From positions 1-10,558 of the forward strand of contig JBKPNX010000054.1 in NCBI GenBank assembly GCA_046732855.1: a stretch of 10,558 nt of DNA, read 5' to 3'. Origin of the DNA: JBKPNX01 sp046732855. Lineage in GTDB: Bacteria; Pseudomonadota; Alphaproteobacteria; Geminicoccales; Geminicoccaceae. The position numbers and the translations under genes were made by a program. Under the pieces are notes generated by a model that did not search any database, was not told where the DNA came from, and was given only the letters and a program-made list of their open reading frames with translations. Shown in pieces: positions 1 to 6,224 of the stretch (positions within the stretch are counted from its first letter, which is position 1; each line of letters starts with the position of its first letter).

Positions 1-112
1 TTCGGGAACGCGCGCGCCGCAATCTCCGTTTTCACAGGAAAATCGCAGCCATCCGGGAGTGCGCCCGGCACCGGCGGCGACCCGCTCTGGAGCGAGGAAG
101 GAGTAAGGCGCA

Positions 113-442
113 ATGCGTCGTGTGTGGCATCTGACCACCGCAATGCTTGTGGGAGCGTCCGGCCTGACGTGGTCGGCGTTGGCGCAGCCGCCGCCGCAGA
201 TGGCGCTGGCGCCCGCCTGCCACAGCCATGCCGCTCTCGCCGCGATGCTGAATCAGAAGTACTCCGAGGCGCCGAGCGCCGTCGGCGTGCAGGCCAACGG
301 CCACCTGGTCGAGGTGTTCGCGTCCAACGACGGCACCAGCTGGACCATCGTCGTCACCCGTCCCGATGGCTGGAGCTGCATCGTGGCGGTAGGCGAGAAC
401 TGGGAGACGCTGCCCAATCCGGTCACTCGGCCGCTCGCCTGA
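113..442 (+). CDS. Small secreted protein with a conserved cysteine pair, function unknown
   Basis: The 109-residue product begins with a typical Sec signal peptide: Arg2-Arg3, a hydrophobic stretch to about residue 23, and an Ala-Leu-Ala site before Gln25. The mature part is about 85 residues and has two cysteines, C36 (in ACHSHAAL) and C89 (in GWSCIVAVG), which could form a disulfide in the periplasm. From memory, small exported proteins of this pattern (a CH..AAL start, an NG.L.E.F.S..G.TWTI core, and a SCI end) are common and uncharacterised in Hyphomicrobiales. The start is supported by AAGGAG at 98-103, nine bases before the ATG. No partner gene is adjacent, and nothing in the sequence shows its role. 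I am confident that it is a real exported protein but not of any function. Confidence 0.8.
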   Translation: MRRVWHLTTAMLVGASGLTWSALAQPPPQMALAPACHSHAALAAMLNQKYSEAPSAVGVQANGHLVEVFASNDGTSWTIVVTRPDGWSCIVAVGENWETLPNPVTRPLA

Positions 443-1055
443 CGCGCCGCGAGCCGCTGGCCTCCTCGGCCATGTCCGATCCGGCGCGCGCATTGGCGCA
501 GCCTTCGAGGAAATCCTCCTGCAGCGCCTGAAACTTCTGCCGTAGCGGTTTCGCCGGGGCCTCGACCCACTAGGTGCAGCTCTCTCCCGACTGTTTCTTG
601 AGAAACCGGTTGCACACGTGTGCGCCCCGCCTGGGGTACACCTCGCTTGCACGGTCAGTCGCATAGGGCCCGACGCGCTCTGCTCCGCAACCTGGTTGAT
701 CAACAAGCGCCAGCCGCCGCGGCGGTCTTGAGACGCTGCCGCGGCCGTCGGCATTCCTGGCCGCGCACTCACGCTACGAAGTCCATCTGTCTCCTGGAAT
801 GGATGGCATCGGGCAGCCCCCGCCGGTCCACGAGCGATCGTTCGGCGCAGTCCCGGTCACGCCGCATGACTGGCGGACGGAACGAGGGCGACGGGCAAAG
901 AGGACACACTACCGTGCTGCATCGACCGCGGACGGCTACGCCCGCACTTGACATCGCCGGCGTGCTGCCGGATGGCGATACCCTGTGGCCTGCCACTTTG
1001 AAGGTGCGGCATCAGTCCGCGCCGAGGACCGGAGGCCGGCGAAAGGAGAAGCTCG
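443..1055. other. Gene-poor intergenic stretch
   Basis: About 610 bases lie between the secreted-protein gene and the lipoprotein gene. Open frames here have arginine- and serine-rich translations typical of chance frames in GC-rich DNA, and none has a convincing ribosome site. The only suggestive piece is a minus-strand frame at 423-620 that reads like protein but is interrupted by an amber codon at 570-572 (see findings). I see no tRNA, strong terminator or repeat. A 10-base palindrome at 695-704 (GTTGATCAAC) is too short to interpret. Confidence 0.5.
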
Positions 1056-1244
1056 ATGGAGGGCGATAGCGCGAGATTTCGGCGGGTGTGCTGCGGCGTG
1101 CTGCTGGCGAGTGTCGTGGCGGGGTTCGCCGTGGCCGGCTGCAGCGACATCACGCCCGAGCCCAACGACACGGGCGGCGGCGTGCTCGATTCGCCAACGC
1201 ACGAGGCCGACCAAATGCACCAGCAGGAGGAACACAATCGTTGA
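1056..1244 (+). CDS. Small predicted lipoprotein, function unknown
   Basis: The 62-residue product has a short charged N-terminus, a hydrophobic segment at about residues 12-27, and a lipobox VAGC ending at Cys29, the expected site for lipid attachment by Lgt and cleavage by signal peptidase II. The mature peptide would be only about 34 residues. It is rich in Asp, Glu, Gln and His towards the end (HEADQMHQQEEHNR) and has no fold that I recognise. The ATG is preceded by AAGGAG at 1043-1048 with seven-base spacing, a strong argument for translation. It stands alone on the plus strand. It could be a tiny envelope lipoprotein of unknown role. The reading frame might also be fortuitous, but lipobox plus ribosome site together make that unlikely. 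Confidence 0.6.
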   Translation: MEGDSARFRRVCCGVLLASVVAGFAVAGCSDITPEPNDTGGGVLDSPTHEADQMHQQEEHNR

Positions 1245-1527
1245 CGCTGAGCGTCGCCGGGTAAGACGACGGCTGCCTGAGAGGCTACGGCGCCGTTCGC
1301 GCCCATCTCCAGCGCGGGCTGCGCCGCACATCGGAGCGCTGCGCGAGCAGGCGCTTGCAGCGATCATAAGAACCCATAGCTGGCGATCGCCGCAGCGCCG
1401 GTCACCTGTCGCCTGATCTGGTCTTGACGGGAACGGCGGGACTGCCTTGTGTCGCCGCACGGAGCATGGCGCCCGGGCGATCCCCGAGCAGGCACGAGCG
1501 CGGGGCAGGGGGAGACGCCTGCGCGGC

Positions 1528-1956
1528 TCAGGCCGGCTTGTAGGCGACCGCCTTGAGTTCGATGCGACAGTCGAACATGAAGTCGACCCGAAACACCGAG
1601 CGCACCGGCTGGTTTGTCTGGAAGTACTCTGCGTAGATGCGATTGAACTCGGCGAAGTCGCGCGCATCGCGCAGCCATACCTGGACATCGACTACGTCCG
1701 TGAGCGTGCAGCCGGCCAGGCCGAGCGCCTCCTCGACCGTGCGGATCGTGCCGCGAACCTCTTCGGCGAAGCTGCGCTGGCGCACGTCGCTGCCGTCCGC
1801 GATCACGACGCCGTCCTGGTCATAGACCACGTCCTCGGGCCGGAACGCGTGGTCGCCGAAGGCGGAGGTGATCACGAAATCGCCGGCGCGCACCGCGCGC
1901 GAGATCGGAAAACCGCCCGGGGCGGCCCCGTAGTGGACGCGCCTGGTTGCGCTCAC
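1528..1956 (-). CDS. RidA family (YjgF/YER057c/UK114) protein, probable imine/enamine deaminase
   Basis: The 142-residue product is a full-length single-domain RidA-type protein. These are usually homotrimers of about 130 residues that hydrolyse reactive enamines and imines made by PLP enzymes or amino acid oxidases, releasing ammonia and a 2-oxo acid. The family core is visible: VRAGDFVITS, TVEEALGLAG, DVVDVQVWLRD, the Arg of QPVRSVF (R119 with this start), which matches the catalytic Arg105 of E. coli RidA, and the C-terminal RIELKAVAY strand. In E. coli the last strand reads IEIEAIA. The second Glu (Glu120) is Lys135 here, which may alter or abolish deaminase activity. I chose the GTG at 1956 because GAGGTGAG lies nine bases upstream. 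An in-frame ATG at 1986 would add ten residues and overlap the dadA-like stop by eight bases, but has no ribosome site. The gene directly follows the D-amino acid dehydrogenase, which makes imino acids. Confidence 0.85.
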   Translation of the reverse strand: MSATRRVHYGAAPGGFPISRAVRAGDFVITSAFGDHAFRPEDVVYDQDGVVIADGSDVRQRSFAEEVRGTIRTVEEALGLAGCTLTDVVDVQVWLRDARDFAEFNRIYAEYFQTNQPVRSVFRVDFMFDCRIELKAVAYKPA

Positions 1957-1965
1957 GCGACGCTT

Positions 1966-1973
1966 CTCACCTC
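1966..1973 (-). promoter_or_regulatory. Shine-Dalgarno site deciding the RidA-family start
   Basis: On the minus strand this reads GAGGTGAG and ends nine bases before the GTG at 1956. The competing ATG at 1986 has no purine-rich site before it. The GTG is therefore the better start, placing the gene 22 bases after the dadA-like stop codon rather than overlapping it. Confidence 0.6.
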
Positions 1974-1978
1974 GCCGC

Positions 1979-3244
1979 TCAGCCATGCGTCGCCAAGGTC
2001 AGCCCGTTCATGTCGATCCCGGGCGTCTTGCCGGCGACCATGTCGGCGACCGCTCGACTCGAACCGCAGGACATGGTCCAGCCCAGATGACCATGGCCGG
2101 CGTTCACGAACAGATTCCGGATCGGCGTCGGGCCGAGATAGGGATTGCCCGAGGGCGCCATCGGCCGCAACCCGCCCCAGAAAAACGCGGTCTTGGGGTC
2201 GTAGCATCGGGCAAACTCGGGGAACACGCCGATCACATTGTCGACGATCGCCTGGCAGCGCGCCCGGTTCGGGGTCGCATCGTAGCCGCCGATCTCGACC
2301 GAACCCGAGCAGCGATAGCGGTCGCCGAGGCGGATCAGGCCGAACAGCCGCGTGTCGTCGATGATCGGCACCTTGGGTCCGTCCGGCCAACCCGCCGCCG
2401 GTACGGTCACGCTGACGCCCTTGGCCGGGTAGATCGCGAGCCGGATGCCGAGCGGGCCGAGCAACAGCGGCGTGAAGCTGCCCAGCGCCGCGACGTAGGC
2501 GTCAGCGGTCATCGCGCCCTTGGACGTCTCGACCGCCTCGATTCCGGCGCCGTTCCGGCGCAGCGCCTTGATCTCGGTGCCGTAGTGGCGGCGCACGCCG
2601 AGCTTGGCCTCGCAGTATTGCCCAAGCGCGGTCGTGAACTTGTGACAGTCGCCATGCTCGTCGGGCGGGAAGAACAGGCCGCCGACCAAGCTGTCCCGGA
2701 TCGGCGCGAGCGCCGGCTCGATCGCGACGCAGCGCTCCGGGTCGGCGACCTCGAAGACCATACCGTGCGGGCGCATCGCGTCGCATTCGGTCCGGTTTTG
2801 CGCGAGCGCCTCGGCCCTCGTGTAGATCTTGAGGGTGCCTTTTTGCATCAGGTCGTATTCGATCCCGGCCTCCGCCCGAATCTCCTCGATGCACTTCAAG
2901 GTGTAGAATGACAGGCGCAGATTGATCTGGGTGTGGCGGCGATAGCGCTCGGGCGTGCAGTTGCGGACGAACGCGAGCCCCCAGCGCCACATCCCGGGCA
3001 GTGCGCTATAGCGCAACAACATGGGCGCATCTTCCTTGCCCAGCCATCTCCAGATGTTGGCCGGCATGCCGGGGCGCGACCACGGCTCGGCCTCGCTGGT
3101 ATGGAGCACCCCGCCATTGCCGAAGCTGGTCTCCAGTGCCGCGCCCCCGCGGCGCTCGATCAGGTCGACCTCATGGCCGAGCTTGGCGAGATAGTAGGCG
3201 GTCGTGGTGCCGATCACGCCGCCGCCCAACACGATCGTCTTCAT
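1979..3244 (-). CDS. dadA: FAD-dependent D-amino acid dehydrogenase, DadA type
   Basis: The 421-residue product has the length and layout of DadA, the membrane-associated flavoprotein that oxidises D-amino acids to 2-imino acids (then 2-oxo acids and ammonia) and passes electrons to the respiratory chain. The N-terminus holds the dinucleotide-binding fold: GGGVIG at residues 7-12 and Glu30 at the end of the second strand (VDLIER). Also typical are IDDTRLFG, WGGLRPMAPSGNP and the C-terminal GHGHLGWTMSCGSSRAVAD and DMNGLTL. The start is the ATG of MKTIVLGGG. The open frame continues 15 codons upstream, but those codons belong to a hydrolase remnant (3245-3372), not to DadA. The ribosome site is poor (GGGGC only). 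The RidA-family gene follows directly, consistent with a shared transcript. Glycine oxidase or another DAO-family member is the alternative; the C-terminal motifs favour DadA. Confidence 0.85.
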   Translation of the reverse strand: MKTIVLGGGVIGTTTAYYLAKLGHEVDLIERRGGAALETSFGNGGVLHTSEAEPWSRPGMPANIWRWLGKEDAPMLLRYSALPGMWRWGLAFVRNCTPERYRRHTQINLRLSFYTLKCIEEIRAEAGIEYDLMQKGTLKIYTRAEALAQNRTECDAMRPHGMVFEVADPERCVAIEPALAPIRDSLVGGLFFPPDEHGDCHKFTTALGQYCEAKLGVRRHYGTEIKALRRNGAGIEAVETSKGAMTADAYVAALGSFTPLLLGPLGIRLAIYPAKGVSVTVPAAGWPDGPKVPIIDDTRLFGLIRLGDRYRCSGSVEIGGYDATPNRARCQAIVDNVIGVFPEFARCYDPKTAFFWGGLRPMAPSGNPYLGPTPIRNLFVNAGHGHLGWTMSCGSSRAVADMVAGKTPGIDMNGLTLATHG

Positions 3245-3372
3245 CTTGAATTGCCCCAGATAGAGATCGAAGTGCCCGCCTTTGAGCATGACCAGCGCTT
3301 GAGTTTGCGTGCACGCTCGTACGCCTTGAGCGCCAGATTGGCGACGGCGATGTGGTCATGGTCGGCGACCAC
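3245..3372 (-). pseudogene. C-terminal scrap of an alpha/beta hydrolase, frameshifted
   Basis: Between the broken hydratase and dadA, the minus strand encodes VVADHDHIAVANLALKAYER, then ARKLKR in one frame, and VMLKGGHFDLYLGQFK in the next frame. Read together these resemble the end of an alpha/beta hydrolase: a strand ending in the acid residue (VVADHD), a helix (ALKAYERA), a strand, and the catalytic His in GGHFDLY. One base appears to be missing at about 3294-3297, where CGCTGGTC would need an extra base to join the frames. The N-terminal three quarters of any such enzyme is absent. The remnant runs in frame straight into the dadA start. I infer a deletion scar. The family call rests on motif memory. 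Confidence 0.55.
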
Positions 3373-3400
3373 TTTCTGGACATGATAGTCGTGCTTTCGA

Positions 3401-4221
3401 TCAATCGCCAGCCAACTCGCCCAGTAAGCCGGCCAGGTCCAATTCCGCGTCTCGGGTCTGGAAGCCGCGCTTAAACGCAGCTTGGAATCGGCTTTGGGCC
3501 GCGGCGGTTTGCGCACCCTCGCCGAAGAGATCGGAATCGCGGCGGAAATCCGCCACCGGCGCGAGGGCGATCGTATTTACTCGATCCTTGACCGCGACGA
3601 GACCGGCGGCGGGGAAACCGGCGATCCGATGAGCGAGCGACCGACGAAATCGTTGAGCGCATCGGCCGGCAACGCTCGATTGATCCAGCCGTAGCGTTCG
3701 GCCAGCTCCGCATCGTAATCCCCCGCGCTCAACATGACCTCGAGCGCGCGGGCGCGACCCATGAGGCGCGTCAGGTGTTGGATGCCGCCCGCGCCGGGCG
3801 TAACACCCGTCGCCGCCTCTGGCTGGCTGAAAATCGCCGACTCTCGGGCGGCAAAGCGCATGTCGCACGCCAGCACGAACTCGCTGCCGGCGGCGCGAAC
3901 GCGACCCTCGATCTGCGCGATGGTGACAAGGCGGCTTGCGCTCAGATGGCGAAACATCAGGCCAATCGACGCCTCGCCGGTCAGCTTTGCCGCCTCTGCC
4001 CGGTACTCCTTGATCTGGGTCACGTCGACATGGGCAATGAAATAGTCGGGGTCGGCGCTCTTGAACACGAGCGCCTTGACGGTGTCGTCAGCCTCGGCTT
4101 GCTGAATCAGGGAAACCAGATCGCGGACCAAGGCGGGCCCCAGCAGGTTCATTGGCGGGGCCGCAATGGACGCAAAGAGAACGCCGCCTTCCCTGCGCAC
4201 TTTGAGCGTCTCGAAAACCAT
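3401..4221 (-). pseudogene. Enoyl-CoA hydratase/isomerase (crotonase) family gene with one frameshift
   Basis: From the ATG at 4221 (AGGAG at 4228-4232, six bases upstream) the frame encodes 194 residues of a crotonase-fold protein, with SADPDYFIAHVDV and EGRVRAAGSEFVLACDMRFA forming the usual CoA-ester oxyanion-hole segments, and then PGAGGIQHLTRLMGRARALE. At about 3637-3641 the frame is lost by an apparent one-base deletion inside TCGGTCGCTCGCTC. The next frame continues without a gap as SLAHRIAGFPAAGLVAVKDR through DSDLFGEGAQ and GFQTRDAELDLA to a TGA at 3401-3403. Adding one base restores exactly 273 residues, the normal length for the family. As written, translation would stop near 3577 with the C-terminal helices missing. 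It may be a true pseudogene or a sequencing error. Members act on acyl-CoA esters; the substrate cannot be told from this sequence. Confidence 0.8.
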
Positions 4222-4264
4222 AGCAGTCTCCTGCGTCAGGTGAGCTCGCGCGCTTCGCTCGGCT

Positions 4265-4279
4265 GACGCGCTCCGCGTC
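4265..4279. repeat. Short perfect hairpin between the DUF302 and hydratase genes
   Basis: GACGCG, a three-base loop CTC, and CGCGTC form a perfect six-base-pair stem. A short T run (4288-4291) follows nine bases later on the plus strand, but no gene ends there on that strand. On the minus strand there is no T tract, so it is not a convincing terminator for the DUF302 gene. It lies about 45 bases before the hydratase start codon. Confidence 0.25.
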
Positions 4280-4374
4280 GGTGACGATTTTGGGCGTTCA
4301 CCACCATCTGATCTTTCCGTTCGACATGGCGGCGGCGCGGCCGGCAGCTTCCCATCCTCCGCTTGGTAGTGCCG

Positions 4375-4386
4375 ACAGTATACGAT
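4375..4386. promoter_or_regulatory. Possible GTATAC-centred operator
   Basis: The sequence ACAGTATACGAT has a perfect GTATAC core and an imperfect dyad around it. Several GntR-family (FCD) regulators bind palindromes with such a core. It lies in the 194-base gap between the DUF302 stop and the hydratase start, about 155 bases upstream of the hydratase ATG. No regulator gene is in the window. This is only a candidate from a short motif, and chance cannot be excluded. Confidence 0.2.
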
Positions 4387-4415
4387 GGCAGATCGTCCGA
4401 GCTCCGCTTTGCACA

Positions 4416-4916
4416 CTACTCAGCAGCTTCGCGCAAAGCAGCTTCGAGGGCGATGTCGAGATAGCGTCCCACTTCCGTCACGCGCTCATCGCCGTACTGG
4501 CCAAAGAAGGAAGACGGTTTGTCATACTCAAAAACGCCCTTGCCTTGCTCGTCCTCAAACAGAACCACCCGGAGCGGCGCATAGAGAGCAGCGGAAAGCT
4601 GATAGCGGGTCATTTTTGAGGCGGTCAGGGGATTGCCGATCTCATATTGAAGCGCATTGCTTTTGCTGCCAAAAATTTGCAACAGGGCGCCGTGATCACG
4701 CTGCTCGAAAATCGACAGCTTTGGCCCAGTCTCTTCGTAATCCCTCCTGCGCTTCTGATCACCGCTGCGCAGCGCCTCGGCAATGCTTGCATCGAGCTTT
4801 GGTAGCGTGCCTTCGAGCCTTCGGCGGACCTCCGCGAACGACCGCTCTGACGAAATCTTGATATGCTCAACCGCGATGGTTCGCACCGTGAAGGTAGCTT
4901 GCGTGGCTTGGGTCAT
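4416..4916 (-). CDS. DUF302 domain protein, function unknown
   Basis: The 166-residue product has no signal peptide or membrane segment. Its core from about residue 64 to 140 carries the pattern that I associate with DUF302 proteins: GPKLSIFEQRDHGALL, ALQYEIGNPLTASKMTRYQL, and LYAPLRVVLFEDEQGKGVFE. The family has a small alpha/beta fold and no established enzymatic role. The N-terminal 60 residues are helical and charged (SFAEVRRRLEG, DQKRRRDYEE). The stretch from 4600 to 4760 is clearly less GC-rich than the rest of the window (roughly half G+C in 4621-4680), which suggests separate acquisition. The ribosome site before the ATG is weak (GAAAG). Gaps of about 170 and 190 bases on either side suggest that it is transcribed on its own. 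Confidence 0.75.
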   Translation of the reverse strand: MTQATQATFTVRTIAVEHIKISSERSFAEVRRRLEGTLPKLDASIAEALRSGDQKRRRDYEETGPKLSIFEQRDHGALLQIFGSKSNALQYEIGNPLTASKMTRYQLSAALYAPLRVVLFEDEQGKGVFEYDKPSSFFGQYGDERVTEVGRYLDIALEAALREAAE

Positions 4917-5089
4917 GTCGCGCTTTCAAAGAGGATCGTCACCGACGGGACCGCCCCGCCCCAGCCCTGCCAGACCGGACCCAGCTTACCAGGCGCGTGA
5001 TCAGATTGACCTCGCTCCTGGGTTGTAATTTTTCGTGCACGTGCGAATTGGGGTTTGTGCCGATACGGGTTCAACTTCATAACAGTCGC

Positions 5090-6220
5090 CTAATAGCCGC
5101 GCGCGTCGATCGGCCAGATATCGAGCAGACGCCCGTCCTGCATGACGTGAAACCAGTCGTGGAGGTTGACCGTCGGATCGCAGTGCGGCGCGACGAGGGT
5201 CACGAGGTCACCGACCGCTGGCCGCGCGGAGCCCCCGCCAAAGCGCAGGCCGCCGTGCTCGTCGCCCATGAACTGGTAGACTGCATCCGCAGACGCGCCG
5301 CTTGCGAGCAGGGCCGGCCCGGCATCGGTCGCCATCGCCTTGAAGCCCGCATCCAGCACCACGAGGTTCGGCTGGTTGGCGCTGATCACCCGCGCGGCGA
5401 CGGTGAGCGAAGTTTGGAACGGCGCAGCGGCGCCGGGCGCCAGCTCGATCGCGCCGTACTGCTTGTCCATGAACAGGTACGAGCCCGGCTGAATCTCGGT
5501 GAACGGCCCGTCCTCGAGGTCGAGCAGATGCGTGCCGGTGCCGCCGCCGGTGACGATCTCCGGCGGCAACCCGGCGGCGCTCAGAGCGTCCAGGAACGGG
5601 CGTAGCCGAGCCCACTGCTCGGCCGCCTTGGCCTTGCGCTCGGCGTAGGCGGGCACGTGCTGGAGATGGCCGTAGTAGGCCTGGACGCCGCGGTAGCGGA
5701 GCTGGGGCAGCCCGTCGATCCGGCGCGCCAGCCGGACCGCGTCCTCGGGACGGGTGACGCCGGTGCGGCCCTGGCCGACGTCGATCTCGATCACCACGCC
5801 GAACGGCCGCCCGGGCTTGACGCCCGCACCCAGCGCCTCGACGCCCGTATCGCCGTCCACCACCACGGCGAGGCCGCCGACGCGGTCGTGAGCGCGGGCC
5901 AGCCGTTCGATCATCGCCGGCGCGATCACGGGCGAAGTGACCAGAATGCCCGTAAGCCCGGCTTCGGCCATCACCTCGGCCTCGCGCACGGTGGCGCAGC
6001 ACAGGCCGACCGCGCCGACCTCGAGCTGGCGGCGCCCGATGGCCGTGCACTTGTGCGCCTTCACGTGCGGCCGCACCTGGCGGCCGTAGCGCCGCGCCAG
6101 CTCCATCATCGCCGCGAGATTGTGCTGGAAGGCATCGGCCTCGAGGAGGAGACATGGCGTCGAGAGCCGCGCCCGCGCGTCGCGTGCGCCGATCAGCCCT
6201 GCGTTCGGTGCCCGCGTCAT
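5090..6220 (-). CDS. DSD1-family PLP enzyme, probable D-threonine aldolase or other 3-hydroxy-D-amino acid aldolase
   Basis: The 376-residue product matches the size of bacterial D-threonine aldolases (about 380 residues), fold-type III PLP enzymes with an N-terminal alanine-racemase-like barrel and a C-terminal beta domain. Visible features are the PLP lysine motif RPHVKAHK (K54), the barrel strand EIDVGQGRTGV, the phosphate-binding TGGGTGTHLL (224-233), the QPGSYLFMD turn, and the metal site APHCDPTVNLHD. There H346 and D348 match the His-x-Asp pair of D-threonine aldolase rather than the His-x-Cys pair of eukaryotic D-serine dehydratase. The known reaction is cleavage of a 3-hydroxy-D-amino acid to glycine and an aldehyde with a divalent metal. 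The ATG follows the lactonase-like stop by four bases with GGAGAA upstream, so it is co-transcribed with the transporter genes. D-3-hydroxyaspartate aldolase is a close alternative. The true substrate may be set by the operon. Confidence 0.8.
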   Translation of the reverse strand: MTRAPNAGLIGARDARARLSTPCLLLEADAFQHNLAAMMELARRYGRQVRPHVKAHKCTAIGRRQLEVGAVGLCCATVREAEVMAEAGLTGILVTSPVIAPAMIERLARAHDRVGGLAVVVDGDTGVEALGAGVKPGRPFGVVIEIDVGQGRTGVTRPEDAVRLARRIDGLPQLRYRGVQAYYGHLQHVPAYAERKAKAAEQWARLRPFLDALSAAGLPPEIVTGGGTGTHLLDLEDGPFTEIQPGSYLFMDKQYGAIELAPGAAAPFQTSLTVAARVISANQPNLVVLDAGFKAMATDAGPALLASGASADAVYQFMGDEHGGLRFGGGSARPAVGDLVTLVAPHCDPTVNLHDWFHVMQDGRLLDIWPIDARGY

Positions 6221-6224
6221 CGGC

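Noticed and set aside
695..704. Palindrome GTTGATCAAC
   Set aside because: It is a single short palindrome in a region without a supported gene, with no second copy and no regulator nearby.
1243..1255. Possible terminator hairpin after the lipoprotein gene (GACGC, TGA, GCGTC)
   Set aside because: The stem is only five base pairs, overlaps the stop codon, and has no T tract.
1517..1533. Small hairpin at the end of the RidA-family gene (GCCTG with CAGGC)
   Set aside because: A five-base-pair stem with a seven-base loop and no T tract is expected by chance in this GC-rich DNA.
1447..2911. Two long plus-strand frames at 1447-2364 and 1985-2911
   Set aside because: Both are antisense to the RidA-family and DadA genes, whose minus-strand translations carry clear family motifs.
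4222..4416. N-terminal extension of the hydratase frame up to an ATG at 4416
   Set aside because: The extra 65 residues have no family pattern and the ATG at 4221 has AGGAG at ideal spacing. The extension is the intergenic region read through.
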